Shown here one piece after another: positions 22,405 to 34,912 of a stretch of DNA of 64,000 bases. The position numbers and the translations under genes are program-made. The notes beneath the pieces were generated by a model, which ran no database searches, had not been told where the DNA came from, and was given only the letters and a program-made list of their open reading frames with translations. Where the stretch lies: assembly GCA_029945375.1 (NCBI GenBank), contig CM057069.1:1525677-1589676 (forward strand), written 5' to 3'. How positions within the stretch are numbered: the first letter of the stretch is position 1; each line of letters begins with the position of its first letter. The stretch is from Agaricus subrufescens (taxonomy: Eukaryota > Basidiomycota > Agaricomycetes > Agaricales > Agaricaceae).

Positions 22405-24387
22405 CTAAGAATGTGATCTCCGCCTCTTAGAATCCACCGCCACCACCGGCGACAAACTACAATCCCTAGCCTCAATATCATGAGCCACACTAGACTCAAC
22501 CAACCGACTCCGTTCCTCCTCATCCGACCCCAAAAACACCGATGCCACACTAGCAGTATGTTGATCAAACACCAAGCCACTGATCTTTTCGAGTTCAGGT
22601 TCAGATCGTAGTTTGGCGTTGAGCTGACGACGGACGTTGAGCATTGCTAATAGAGAGTTTGTGTATACTATTTAAATTCGTTGTATTAGATATATTGTGG
22701 ATGTATGATGGAAGGGGGACTTACGTCTTGATACTGAAAGTGCCACAGCGATATAAACCAGGGTGTTCGGTCTCGCTACAAACTTTCATAATTGAGGATT
22801 GTTAGCCAAACTCGTGCAGAATACCCCTTTTGCAACTTACAGAAATAATAACCAAAAGCGAAGCAAGACTTCAAAAAACAAAAACTTTTAGTCCCTCACG
22901 TCCTTTTGAAAACGAAAACACCAACTCACGCAGTCAACAATCCCGACGCGAGTGCATACTTAATCAACGTCGACAAAACCGTAGCACTCCTCTTATCACC
23001 TCGCGAATGAAGATATGCAGTATCGAGCTTGTGTTTATGCAGGACAAAACACATCATCAACGCAATAGATATATCCAGGATAGTTGTCGCTCCAAACCCG
23101 AGATAAATCATCCACTGCTTAATTACATCTCACAGGTCAGTAGCCATAAATAGATTGGTCGGTTAAGTCTCACCTCGGAATTATTCCCAAAACTCAAGAT
23201 GACATCTACGTGTTGTCTGAACAATAAAGATCAGAACTACTCTTCTTCCACGAAAACGAAAAGGGAGGAGATACTGACACTTCATAGCAAACAACTGATT
23301 TAGAATTAAACTAGGAGTCAACACTTTGGAAGTGATAAAATTAGAGAAATTTCCGCACCAACTCCAACACCTACGTAACGAACATTGGTCAGTTTAATCT
23401 TCTGTCTATGATCATCATTTTATAATAGAACTCACCGATCGCGCTGACTACAATCAACCAAATGACAGTCTGCCATATCAAAAAGATGATCACCAAGCAA
23501 TTAGTATCCCGTCGCGAATGATATTAGAAATATCCCCATACCCTGATCAGTCTTGAGAACACCTTGCCAACCAGTTGTGGAAAAGTAGCAACTACATGAT
23601 CATTTAGTCAACGAGATCGTTTGGAGTTCGGGAGACGAGGTGCATACGGGTATGTATCCGTTTGAGGTAAGCCCTTGATTCGAGGAGATACGATTAGCCT
23701 AACGGGATAGTATCTCTGGGCGAAGACCACCAACATTTGTACAAAGATGATCAAAATGGTCTGGTCCATCTGTCAGTTAAACTTATTTCTTGGGTTAAGG
23801 ATATACCCCGTACCTGAGTAGTTCCTATAGCCTAAGTAATGTAATGTCAGAGATGAACACCACCGGTATATTGTAACAATTAATTACTTTGAAACTCCTA
23901 GTTATCTTAGAGTCAGGCAAAAAAACTCGTGATCAAGATGGAGACTGAACGCGTACCACACGTTTCGAGTTGAAGCAACGACCGATCCGAAATTCGAAAT
24001 CAAAAACGTATACATCAGAATCGCCGAGAAGACGAAATGGGCGGCATCCAGCAAACTTGACACATAATGAATCAGTGAATGTGTGTTCGACTCAGGGGAG
24101 CAAACATACCAGATAGCAGCGACCTATGTTCAATGAGAGTCAGTTGAATGGAAGCAATACAGCCCACATTGTCTCTCACTCTGATCTTACACCATAAACT
24201 ATCCTCTGGATAGTTCACGAAGTATTGGAATGCTTGAAGGATAGTGACTCCAAACAATCTAGATTAGAAACCGTCAGTCACAAACAACGAGATGAGACAG
24301 CTCCTTGAGACCGCACGCAGTTCCAACAACAAAACCAACAAAAGGCGGGGTCAACGTATCAGAGTCGTAGGTAGCACCCGTATCCAT
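22405..24387 (-). CDS. DUF6534 seven-helix membrane protein, copy 1
   Basis: Integral membrane protein of a large Agaricomycete family of unknown function. Fourteen exons: 24387-24317, 24258-24180, 24123-24110, 24055-23962, 23831-23814, 23769-23637, 23591-23542, 23469-23436, 23370-23325, 23216-23174, 23114-22930, 22868-22841, 22782-22725 and 22646-22405. Phases close to 364 residues. Landmarks are LFGVTILQAFQYFVNYPEDS in helix 1, LLDAAHFVFSAILMYTF, ILIIFVQMLVVFAQRYY, WMIYLGFGATTILDISIALM and the closing MLNVRRQLNA. The donor of exon 6 (GTCTCC) is weak but is the only one that keeps the hydrophobic frame of helices 4-5. The C-terminal 80 residues are cytosolic and charged. Head-to-head with a paralogue about 1.2 kb away. 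Confidence 0.83.
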
Positions 24388-25548
24388 GGATGAAGAAAAC
24401 GCAGAGAGAGAGAGATAGTCCGTGTCTGCCGTAGCACAACAGAGGGTGTTTATCAGCTGAGAAGTCCTTTTAAGACTATGGGTTTGGCATGTTTTTTCCC
24501 AGCGGCCTTTCTCCAAAGTGAATGGAAGGGCGCTGAAATGCGATCAGCTAGTCCTGATTATCTAAGCTGACTCCCGAGAAAAGTGCGTCATGGGCGGACT
24601 AAGAGTAGTACTGCGGTAACATCTTGGTTGAGAGGTCGCCGGCTTTGAGGCTGAGCGTACAGGAGATCGCCCAGAAATCGTTATCGTAGAACGTGCCCAG
24701 CTACATAAGCGTTTAACTCTGGCTTTTTGAATCACTTGAATTACCGTGTTCCTGCCAAGTCCGAGTGGCCGAAGCCCCGCAGTGTAGTCACAGGCCGAAG
24801 TGTGAGATAATGCCGGGGTAAGGGCCATAAGGGAAAAATCAAATAGAAAATCCCACGACGCCTCCGACTCCCTCTGAACAACACTATCATCCGATATCGA
24901 CGAGACATTCTCAGCATCCTACAAAAGCGGAGCTCCAAAAACCACGCCTATCCAGCTAATTCTGGGTTTTAATCAGATCCCGCCGGCCCTCCGCATAATT
25001 TGATAGGTTGAGCTTACCAACCTCAACAGCTATCGAACTCAACGTGGCCAATAAGTCTCCCGGAATGACAGCAGATAGTGCCTTACTTATTGTTGGAAGT
25101 AGCGAATGCTCTGCTTGCTCATTCATAATATCTGCCAATCAGGTGTTTCTATTCTCGAAATGATGGCCTGAATAGTAACCGGAAAATCCACCCCCAGAAA
25201 CATAAATTAGACGAACTCGACATTCGGTGCTGTGCTCCATTGCATTATCAAACAACCTATTCAACACAGCCTGTATATTAGAAGAATGTGGGGGCCAGAA
25301 TAAATGCGTTGCGTTGCTGTGATGATATCCATCACTTCTTCGTTCATTAAGTTTGATAAATTTGCTTTGTTATCTCACGAATGACAGGAATGTGGTGGTG
25401 ACGGGTGACCGGCTGGTCCGGGTGACATCGTTCCCGCTGCTTTCGTGCGCGAAAACAAACCAAAAGTATATGAGACAGTATGGCTGACAGGCATTCGCAC
25501 TTCCCCCGCCTCCTCCCACAATCTCCCCCCGCCCCCTAGCTTCTACCC
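24388..25548. other. spacer between the DUF6534 pair, with one decayed open frame
   Basis: On the minus strand a frame can be read from about 25250 to 24956 across one TGA. It contains RLIYVSGGGFSGYYSGHHFE and later LLPTISKALSAVIPGDLLAT. I do not recognise it. It looks like a broken gene and not a shadow, but the support is weak. The rest would hold the two promoters. Confidence 0.35.
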
Positions 25549-27548
25549 ATGGCTCTCGTTGATCAAGTCATCCAGACGTTGGGGGCCTCGTTTTTCACCT
25601 TTGTATGTGGTTGCGTGTACGTCTTCTTTGTTCGGGTTTCAATGTCGTTTCTGGACGTGCGAACCCCTTCAGGCTATATGGCATTACTTTATCGCAAGTT
25701 TACCAGTACATGAGAATGTACCCGGAAGATGGCTGGTTTCTTAAATCTACCGTCAGTACTTTCAACAGCTCCCCTATCTGGTATAGTTGATCTTATGTTT
25801 ATGAAAAGGTTATTCTAATATGGTGCCGTACCACTTCCAACTAGACTTTCCCCTGAGACCTGAGAGAATTAATCAGTCGCTTCTAGCGTACTCGATTCTC
25901 TCCATTCCGCATTTTCGATCCACATGATGTGGTCCTGGCTAGTAAAAGGAATAGGATCGGATGTTACCCAGGCTCGAGTGATATGGTGCGTCAATCTTTA
26001 GAATTTTCCCACTGAAACGAATGACTTATGAGCGGATATGCCAAAGGAGTGTCAAGGTCTGTTAACTTCGATTTACTCTGATATCAAACATTTTAAATCA
26101 TCGTCAAGGCTGTTGGATATGTACACGTGGGTTCATCGTTTCCCAGGTATACGACATCTCATCAGCCGGCAACTTGTAGGTTTTTATGATGTTATTAGTT
26201 CAAGGGTCAGTCAGCTCTATCCTGAATTAGATGTCCTACTCACTTAACCCACTCGCAGAACCTACCTATCAAGAATATATCTATGTGCGCATAAAATCAG
26301 CTTCCACTTTCATCTTCTTGCCCAACACACCCCCTTCCAGTTACCTGTAAAAGCATCGATATCGGACGAAAATCCAGTATCATCATACGAGTTGCGTATA
26401 CAGTCTCCCCCTCTTTCTCCCCCTTCCCAATTCAACGCCACAACAGATGTCTACAATCATCGGAGGTGGTCTAGCACTATGTACGACCCTCACAACTCTC
26501 CACCTCGACCTATCATTGACAAAATGTTCACGGTTCTACAGCAGCAGTAATCGGTATGTGCCATTCGCAACTCCTCTACCCACAGCCATCATCTAACAAA
26601 CCAAACTCTTCTAGTCTTTTTAAACGAACTGTACGCCAACTCTCTCGCACTGCTTCCCAAAAGACACCAAATCATAAAAAACAACCAGCACGAAAGTCGA
26701 CCTCCTACTCGACTTTGCCCTCGGGTCCAAGGTGAAAAAAAAACCCCATTCCCCTTCAGCACAAAACTAAAAAAAAAAAAAAATTTGTAACAGTGGGTCC
26801 TATACTTCGCCTTCGCCGTCACCTGCGTCGTCGACATCGGTATCACAATCGGGATGAGCGCCATCCTAACCCGAAGCAAAATCAGAGTCAAGGGTGTCTA
26901 CGTAGCGAGTAACGTCGTCCTATCCAAGATCATCATCTTTTTTATCAGCTCAGGACTTTTAACAAGGTAAAAAAAACAAGAACCGCAACTCTTTGAATGA
27001 CACATTACTAAACCCTTCTTCTTTTTTCTCTCCTTTCTAGTCTCGTCGCGATCGTTTATATGATCTTGGTTCGTATCTCTTTTTTTCTTGTATTTTTTAA
27101 CGTCAAAGCCTAGACCTAACGAAATTCTGTAATGAAATAGTATGCATCAATACCAGACGTCCTTCTCTTCATCGGTGCAACATTCTCCTCAAGCAAACGT
27201 ACGTTCTGTTCCACCCTCACTATCCCTGCCCCACTCACTCTTCACCCAACAAATCACAGTGTACGCCAACTCAGCTCTAGCAATGTAAGCCTCTCCTACG
27301 CCCCCCTCTCCACACCAAACCCTCACACACAACCCAGGCTAAACGGCCGTCGCCATCTCCGCTCCCAACTCTCCCGCCCCTGCGACATCGAACTCGCCAC
27401 AACAAGCAGCACCCTCCACTTCCGTCCAGGCATAGCAACATCAGAATCACACAGCGACCTCTCCGGTCGTCCCATCGTACTAAACGCCACCACCATCACC
27501 ACCGCCGCCCATCATCGTTCTCCAAACGACGACGAGGAGAAGAGATAA
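25549..27548 (+). CDS. DUF6534 seven-helix membrane protein, copy 2
   Basis: Paralogue of the gene at 22405-24387. Fourteen exons: 25549-25616, 25673-25780, 25887-25985, 26047-26056, 26109-26126, 26180-26205, 26259-26346, 26447-26553, 26689-26731, 26794-26966, 27041-27068, 27141-27198, 27260-27284 and 27338-27548. Phases close to 353 residues. It shares landmarks in the same order: LYGITLSQVYQYMRMYPEDG, VLDSLHSAFSIHMMW, VFMMLLVQ, WVLYFAFAVTCVVDIGITIG and LYANSALAMLNGRRHLR. Its 18-nt exon (26109-26126) corresponds in place and length to the 18-nt exon 5 of copy 1, which supports both models. The 10-nt exon 4 is the least certain. Function unknown; expected at the plasma membrane or in endomembranes. 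Confidence 0.82.
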
Positions 27549-28152
27549 CCCCCGGCCAGTAGCGGCTGCGGCAATGGGTGGTTAGTACGCATTCTCCAGA
27601 CTTGGACCCGCCACACACGATCTCTCATATATTCGTAAACTGATTTCCAGCTCTCTCATCCGCAATGTAACAAAAAAAAAAGAAATTTGTACAAAACTAC
27701 CTACATTCTCTAAATTATTTTCCCTCTGCTTTGTTCTGTTAGATATTCCTTTAGGATTATTATTGCTGTCATTCTTGTATCGTTAATCATATCGGGTCTT
27801 TACGGGGTATAAGAAAAATCAAAACCAAAACCAAAACCAAAAATTGCGCTCAAAAAATAAAAACCAAAAAAAAAGAGTAAATTTTTCGTATATGACATAA
27901 AACAACAACACATAAATTCACTTTCTTTCTTCCCTAAAACCAAAACCTATTTACACAAAAACACACACACTCAATCTAAATCTCACAACAACAAACATCA
28001 CAACTCTAAACAGTATAATGTAAATAACCAAAAAAAAATCAAAAATCAACAGCAACAGCAACACCCTGCATATAGTCATAGAAAAAGAAAAAAAAAAAAA
28101 AAACCGAAAAACCAAAAACAGAAAAGTCATATACACAAACTCTTCTCTCTCA
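27549..28152. other. convergent 3' flanks, no gene
   Basis: A/T-rich spacer between two converging genes, with runs such as repeated ccaaaa near 27820. It is consistent with untranslated regions and terminators. Confidence 0.6.
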
Positions 28153-31100
28153 TCACTGATCATTCGAACCCGAAATAATACTCCCAATACTCAACGGATT
28201 AGATTTCTTCCCTCCTACTCCCGCCACAGCCCCAACCACTCCTGCCGCCCCATTCCGCTGTTGTTGCGGCGACTGCAGCGAATCACTCCGGTCTCTCATA
28301 TACTCCCCCTTCGCCACACCCCCAGCCCCATTCCCATTACTCATCCCGTTACTGTTGTTACTACTGTTGTTGTTGTTATTGTTCCCATTCCCAGGTCCGT
28401 CATTCCGACTCGAAGCCGACGGACTCCGTAACTGAATCATAGAAAATTGTGTCCTAGAATCCCAAAAAGAACACCCCACATATCAGTACACACACGTCCT
28501 CAAACCACACAAAAAAGAGGGTACATACGTATCCGGTGAAGAAGAAGTATTATGATGCTGCGTCGGAGAAACAACAGGACTCCCATTCACTGTCGTCGTA
28601 GTCGTCGTCACATTATTAGAATTACTCGTAGCCGTATTCGAAGGATGATGATGGTGATGGTGATGATGATGATGATGATGTCTCAACGGTGCCAATTGAA
28701 TCCTATCACTATAACACGCAGACATGAGCGAAAAAACAAAATAAAAAAGGAATTATAAATCTACACGTACCTATCACCATTCCCAATCCACTGTTGTTGT
28801 TGCTGATATTGCACAGGCGCACCACCACCACCATATCCATGAGTCGCCCCATTCCACTCCGACGTACTCCCACCACCACCCGACGTCCCAGAAGCCGAAA
28901 CCATCTGACCCGCCTGTTGCGGCTGCGCAGGACTCCCATTCACAGAACTAGCAGCCCCAGTCCCATTAGGCGGCCCAGCACCAGCACCACCATTACCATA
29001 CCCAACACTATACCCCGGCGGTGGCGGTCCCTGCTGCTGCTGCTGTTGATGTTGATACATCGCATTCACATTATTAACAGCAGCAGCATTCATACTACCC
29101 ACACCATTCATAGCCCCATTCATCGCACCAACATTCGCATTCGTCGTCGTCGTCACCGGCGAAGAAGAAGACGGAGGCGCAGGAGAACCATTAACTATCG
29201 CAGCAGACGCCGTCGTAGGCGTATTACCAGAATTAGGATGTTGCTGAGGATGTCCACCGCCCAAAAAAGTAGCACCAGGCGGTGGAGGTATAGACACAGA
29301 TTGCTGTTGCTGTTGTGGTGGTTGTCCGCCATTCCCATTAGTAGTTGTCGTTCCCGCCGTAGGACTGGTAGATTGGTGAGGATGATGAGGAGGAGCATAA
29401 ACTTGTTGTACCGGTTGCACTTGTTGTGGTTGAATCATAGAAGGATGATGATGATAAGGTTGTTGATGTTGTTGTGGCGGATATGACAACGTCGAAGGTG
29501 GAGGTGGTTGCTGAGACGGCGGTGGCGGCGGCGCCCCGGCATGGTTCGGATGGGGTGGTAGTGGCGGGGGCGGCGGCGGAGGACGCTGCAGGTGATGCTG
29601 AGGATGTTGTTGGTGATGTACATGTGGTGGAGGGGGGTGCTGTTGATGATAGTCATACGGAGCTTGCGGAGGCGAAGTGTTATAATGATACGGCTGCTGT
29701 TGTTGCTGAGAATAGGCATACCCATTGGCACCATACGCCGCTTGCGGCTGTTGCTGCTGCTGCTGCTGATCGTAGTATCCCCCACCGGCACCACCATACT
29801 GTTGCTGAGGAGGTGGCGGATAATTCGTATACTCATATCTCTGCTGCTGCTGCTGCTGTTGTTGTTGCGGCGGTGGAGGCACATATTGCGGCTGAGGCTG
29901 CTGAGCATAATATCCTTCATATCCCGGCGGCACCTGTTGTACCTGTTGTTGAACCTGCTGAACCTGAGGATGCCCCACTTGAGACGAAGACGACGGCGGA
30001 GGCGGAGGATGCGATCCCGGTGGAGCACCACCACCACCATTACTCCATTGAGAATCACCACCTCCAGTGGTACTACCCGAACTAGTAGAACCAGTATACG
30101 GTGGAGCATAATGACCGTTAGGTGGTGGTGGTGGTGGATGATGATGCTGATGGTGCTGAGGGTATGCTCCTCCTCCCGGGGTCGCAGGCGAATACTGCGG
30201 ACCAGGAGGAGGCGGCGGGGGCGGATGGGTATAAGGGTGATGATGCGGCGGGGGCGGGGGTATATGTTGATGATGTTGAGGCGGCGGGATGACTTGTTGC
30301 GAATGATGCGGAGGTTGCGGCTGTTGCTGCAAAGCATGATAACCCCCTTGTTGCGGGGGCGGCGGCGGCGGAATATGCTGGTGTTGCTGTTGATGATTAT
30401 GAGGTGATGTCGGATACGGCGGAGGCGGACCACCAGGATGAGGCTGGGGAGTCGCCTGGGCTTGGGCATGTGAAGGCCCAGTTGTCGGCGTAGACGAATT
30501 CGTCGTCTGCGCCGCGGCAGGCGTATGCTCAAAAGATTGAGGTTGGTATCCCCCACCCCGTCCATCCGAAATACTGGGCCCACTTAATTCCATCCCGGGA
30601 GGGATATTCACACCCATGGCATGACCACCGGGCGTATTTTCCTGGGGAGGCGGAATAATAGGATTTCCGCCATTGGGCGAGGGCACGACACCTAAAGCGC
30701 CCGGTGGCGGAGGAATCGACTGGGGAGGCCCAGACGTCGTCGCATGTGAGTACTGATTCCAGCCAGCATTACCCTGCTGCTGCTGACCATACGCATAACC
30801 AGCGCCAGAATCAATATTCATCATCCCCGGCATATTCGCACTGTTCACATTCACATTGCCGGCATATTCGTCAGTCCTACTCCTTTTATTATTTTTGTTG
30901 ATCATGATATCGGGATTGTCGACATCTTCTCGGTCATCATACTGAGGTATACCCGAGGAAGATCCCTGGACAAAGGTGGGGTTTGGGTGATATTGGAGGC
31001 GGGGAGAAGAGAGCTGAAGGGGGATGGGATGTTCAAGGGCCTGGATGGGGCGTTTGCGGACGCGAATGTCCTTGCGAATGCGGATCTTGATTCCCTGGTC

Positions 31101-32085
31101 TGCCAGAGAACAGGAAAGCGGCGTGGATTCTAAACACAGCAGGAGGGCGTGAGAAAGGGGCGAGGTGCAGATTGCACGAAACGGGAAACCGACCTTCCAT
31201 GCCCGGAAACTTTTTGGCGGTGTAGACATAGAACGGGGCAGAATAGATAGACTTGCAGTGCCGAACATTGTTTCTGATAGAAAAAAGAAAACAAAAAAGA
31301 TAAGAATTGATATCATAGGGAGGGCGAGATTCGAGATTGGCGGGGGAACCGGGAATACGGTGGCCAAGGCGTAAACGAAGATCTCATGAGAAAAAAGAGA
31401 AAAGAGACATACCCGACCACTTCAAAAAGGCTTAGTTTGAGTCGATAGCTGCCTTCGGTGCGCACACTCAGATCGGGAAAGACGAAAAAGCCAGCATCTG
31501 GGGGGAAAGCAGTTGAGCGAGACAAGAAATCAGAAAAAGAACACGGTCGCACCCTCGTTGTTGTGCTGTGGATCCTTGAGGTGGTAGAGACTGGAGACGA
31601 CGGAGCCAGTGGTACATCTCGTGCGGCCGTCCTTGAGCCAGTGGAGTTCGAGATCGTCGTCGGGCTTTGCAAGCGAGGCGAACATGAAGTAGTAGGGGTT
31701 CTGGAGGTAGGACTGGGCGTAGGCGGCGGCATCGGGGGGAGGGCCGGGCTCGTGGCTGGGGTAGTGGGAGGGCGGCGGGGGGGACGCTGGGGGGCTGGTG
31801 TGGGACGGCGCGGAGGGTGCGGGATCGATGACGCGGAGCTGGACGATGGGGGGCGGATCGATGGGCCGGCGGTCGGCTTTTACGGGGCAAAGTGAGGCGT
31901 CTGCTCGCAGAGACGGAGGAGGGGGGGAAAAAGAGGGCACAGTTACCTTTGCCGCCGACGCCGCACATGCGGGCCTGCTTGGGCTCCTGGCGCACGACGA
32001 GGTCGTATACTCTGGGGGAGGGCGAGATGAGCATGGGCGAGGAGGGAGGGCGGGCGACTGACAGTCTGTCTCTTGCGGGGGCCAT
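28153..32085 (-). CDS. velvet-domain transcriptional regulator, VelB-like, with very long low-complexity tail
   Basis: Velvet proteins are fungal DNA-binding regulators that couple development, light response and secondary metabolism. Seven exons: 32085-31947, 31876-31553, 31497-31413, 31273-31194, 31129-28771, 28708-28529 and 28453-28153; phases close to 1155 residues. The velvet domain fills about residues 25-230: YDLVVRQEPKQARMCGVGGK, DRRPIDPPPIVQLRV, FFVFPDLSVRTEGSYRLKLS, YTAKKFPGMEESTPLS and QGIKIRIRKDIRVRKR. A bipartite-like NKNNKRSR follows. The remaining 900 residues are Pro/Gln/His/Gly/Asn-rich, with a 12-His run and many poly-Gln and poly-Pro blocks. The Pro-rich insert inside the domain and the IRIRKD ending favour VelB over VeA or VosA, though not decisively. 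No break is visible. Confidence 0.88.
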
Positions 32086-32734
32086 TGAGATCGCCTCGCA
32101 TAAAGAACCGCTCGACCGGCCCACCGCTCCCCTGGGCTCCTCCCCGCTCCCACGCCATCGCGATCATCACCCACCCATTTCCCGATCCCACACCCCCCCC
32201 ACGAGGCCTGACGTACCCTCCCCCGGACCTTCGGACTTAAGCCGTGACGCAGCCCCGTCGCCAGCCCCCACCCCCTCCGCCCCACCGCGCTGCCAGTTTC
32301 GAGTCGATTCGGTAATGATCCATCCCCCCGGCATCTCCCGCTATGGATCAGCAGCCCTGACCCTCGCCTATTCTTAGCACGCCCCCCAGGCGAGCGCGAA
32401 AACAAAGAGCTGATCATTAATCAGGCCATTTCCCCGAATGCATTGATACATCCATGGCTCTCCCGTTTTAATAAATCACCCTCACAGAATCCCCCATCCC
32501 GCAACAACGTGAATCACACCCCAACGCAAACTCTATAACCTTACCTGCCGCATAACATAAGCTCAAGCCCTCTACCCTTGGGACAAACCGTGAGGCAATG
32601 GTACCGATCGTGAATATCATCATGACAGCGCTTCTCATGACATATGATAAACCTACTTGCCCTGGTTCGCGGATGCAATCAAACCTCAGACACTTAATTT
32701 ACTGACAGTCTGTCTACGGTACGCCCTTCTTGAT
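32086..32734. other. upstream region of the velvet gene, no gene
   Basis: A C-rich 5' flank up to about 32380, then the 3' flank of the chitinase gene. No coding signal on either strand beyond shadows of the first velvet exon. Confidence 0.6.
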
Positions 32735-34912
32735 TTATTTCTTCCCTAATCCAGCACGAATGACGTTTTGCAAGGCGATACCGTCGTCCTGTCCAAAGTT
32801 AGATCCTCTCTTTCAACACGATTGTGTGGAATACCTGATCAAGCGACCAAGTGAAGCAGCCACCCATCTTCGATTCCCTCGCAAATTTGGCCTTGTCCAT
32901 CAAACTGTATGTATCATCAAACGTGATGACGGTCCTTCGGGCCTGGTTGAACAGGAACTAGGAGAAAAAGAGTCCGTAACTTTGATCGTAGTTCACCTAA
33001 GCGAGGTCACTCACTGGAGTGTCGCTGCAATCATCCCATGCTTTAGTATAGCCATTAGCGCCATCATATGTCCCGTCTGCCTTCTTGACCAGAGCTCCGT
33101 GTGATATCAAATCTCTGAACGAAATCTGTTGTCCCCACATTGCGCTGAGGTCACCCGCTGGAGCGACCCCCGTCTCAGGCTCCTTTGGTGGGTAGCGAGG
33201 ATGGGCAAAAGCTGGAAACACGGGCATTCTCGCACTCGGAAAAGAGCTTCCTGAAAGCTTCTTGGCAGTACTCCGAGAGACATAGCCATAAAGTGGCAAG
33301 CCCAGCAAAAGTTTCCCGGCAGGCATGCCTGCATTGGTCCATTGAGAAAGCGCCGCCTTCGCTGACGCTTCTGGTTGCGAACTGGTTCCACACCCGTTTT
33401 CTGAGTTCCGTTCAATGAGAAAAAAAGGAGCAGACACACGGGGAAGCGGAAACGTACCCAGAGGTGCATTAGGCCCAGGTTTGTCTGATGCAATAAAAAC
33501 GTCGTAGTTCCTAAACTTCCTTAACAGCTGATGCACAGGGAGGTGGGAGAGACGGACATGATATTGACAAAATTCATATAACGGGCGAATTCAGAGACGT
33601 CTTTGAGTGGCTTCCCATCGGGACCCCTCCAAGGCAGTTGGGTGACGGCGGCGGTGATTATCCTAGTTGGCCCTGGGTCTTCATTAGCATCGTACGGAAG
33701 TAGTCAACACGACAAATGTCCAACCTAAGACCTCACGCAAGAGCTTGATGAAACTCAATAGATTTGCCGAATCTGCAGGCGAGTGGGGATTCCCGGCGCC
33801 GGTGTCGTTTGGGTATTCCTGACGATCGTTGAAGAGTGAATTTCATTTATTGCCAAGCAAGCTTACCCAATCAATGTCGATACCTAAGTGACGGTAATCT
33901 GTCAGGCACGCAATATTAAATCAATTTGCTACACATACCATCAAGGCCGAATTCATCGATGATTTTATCGATGCTGCCGCAGAGCTTTGACCGGTTTGAT
34001 GCGCTTGACATGGCTTGACTCATCCAATGACAACCCGCCCATCCCCCTTAAAATATTGTTTAGGCACGAGAACAGTAATACCTCTGGTCACTCACCCATC
34101 GAAATTACAATTCTGGTCTGATTGGTTCCAGCGCGGGCGGCCGTTACTAGACGTCGTAGTACATTTCTGCTATTGTTGTCCCAGTCAATACCAGCAACTC
34201 CGTTCGGGGTGACAAAACCTAAAAATGCAATCAATCCGTGGTATAACAAACAAGTGGTACGTCACTTACAGAAGAAGATAATATCAAACTTGGCGTAGGC
34301 AATCTTCTCCGGACTCAAGGTATCCGCGGACCAACTAGGATAGTATGCTGCTGCGAGCGGTTCGGAATCCCTTGTGTGACCTATTCCGGCGTCGCTTTGT
34401 ATGTATAACTCGCGGGGTCGGCCAGGGCTAACAGTAACACTGGGCGATGACGGTTTGGATTCCATATTAACGACCGGTTCACCAGGTTTGGTTTGCGGTG
34501 TTCCGAAAGGATAGAAGAGGCCAGGGGTGAGAAATTGGACCAAGAGAGGGTGATCTTGCAGGTCATAGCAGCGGAGAAGATTGTGCAGGTAGATTGAGAG
34601 ACCCTCCTTTCTCTCGGCGATGAGTTCATCATCGAGCCATGCAGAGGGTACAAGGTTCGTGGTGAGAGAGCGCTTGGCCGGCAGGACAAAGGGATCCCTC
34701 AACGAGGTGTGAAGAGTCATGAACTGTATATATATGCGCTACGTGAGTGGTTGTATGCGACATAAACCGCTCAGTCGTACCTCGGAGTAGCGTCGGAGGA
34801 CGTTCTGTTGCGTGCCATCGTCGAGGGCCACTTTCAAGTTGTAGAGGACATGGGGGTGGGGCGCCGAGGAGGTCGTATGGCCGATTATATGGACGGCGGA
34901 GAACATGGGCAT
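32735..34912 (-). CDS. PX domain-GH18 chitinase fusion protein
   Basis: Eleven exons: 34912-34781, 34723-34270, 34218-34096, 34046-33939, 33883-33867, 33818-33737, 33672-33558, 33510-33458, 33400-33015, 32957-32835 and 32788-32735. Phases close to 548 residues. Residues about 5-130 are a PX (phosphoinositide-binding) domain: HVLYNLKVALDDGTQQNVLR, RRYSEFMTLHTSLRD, SAWLDDELIAERKEGLSIYL. Residues about 195-548 are a GH18 chitinase barrel: AAYYPSWSADTLSPEKIAYA, ISMGGW, the catalytic DGIDIDWEYP with its Glu, MNYDVF, LLLGLPLYGYVS, and FTWSLDQDDG. Both domains share exon 2 without a break. No signal peptide is seen, so the protein should be cytosolic or bound to endomembrane phosphoinositides, unusual for a chitinase. 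Intron 7 has a weak GTCCGT donor, needed to give MNYD. Confidence 0.85.

Noticed and set aside
23370..23542. Reading the middle of the first DUF6534 gene with the strong GTATGC donor at 23646
   Set aside because: Phase would be consistent but would replace two hydrophobic helices with polar sequence; the weaker GTCTCC donor restores the family pattern.
28794..30407. Plus-strand open frames rich in Arg, Leu or Ala opposite the velvet gene
   Set aside because: Shadows of low-complexity codons on the minus strand; no splice structure of their own.
31892..32377. Plus-strand frame opposite the velvet start
   Set aside because: GC-rich shadow without domain; the minus-strand velvet domain is unmistakable.
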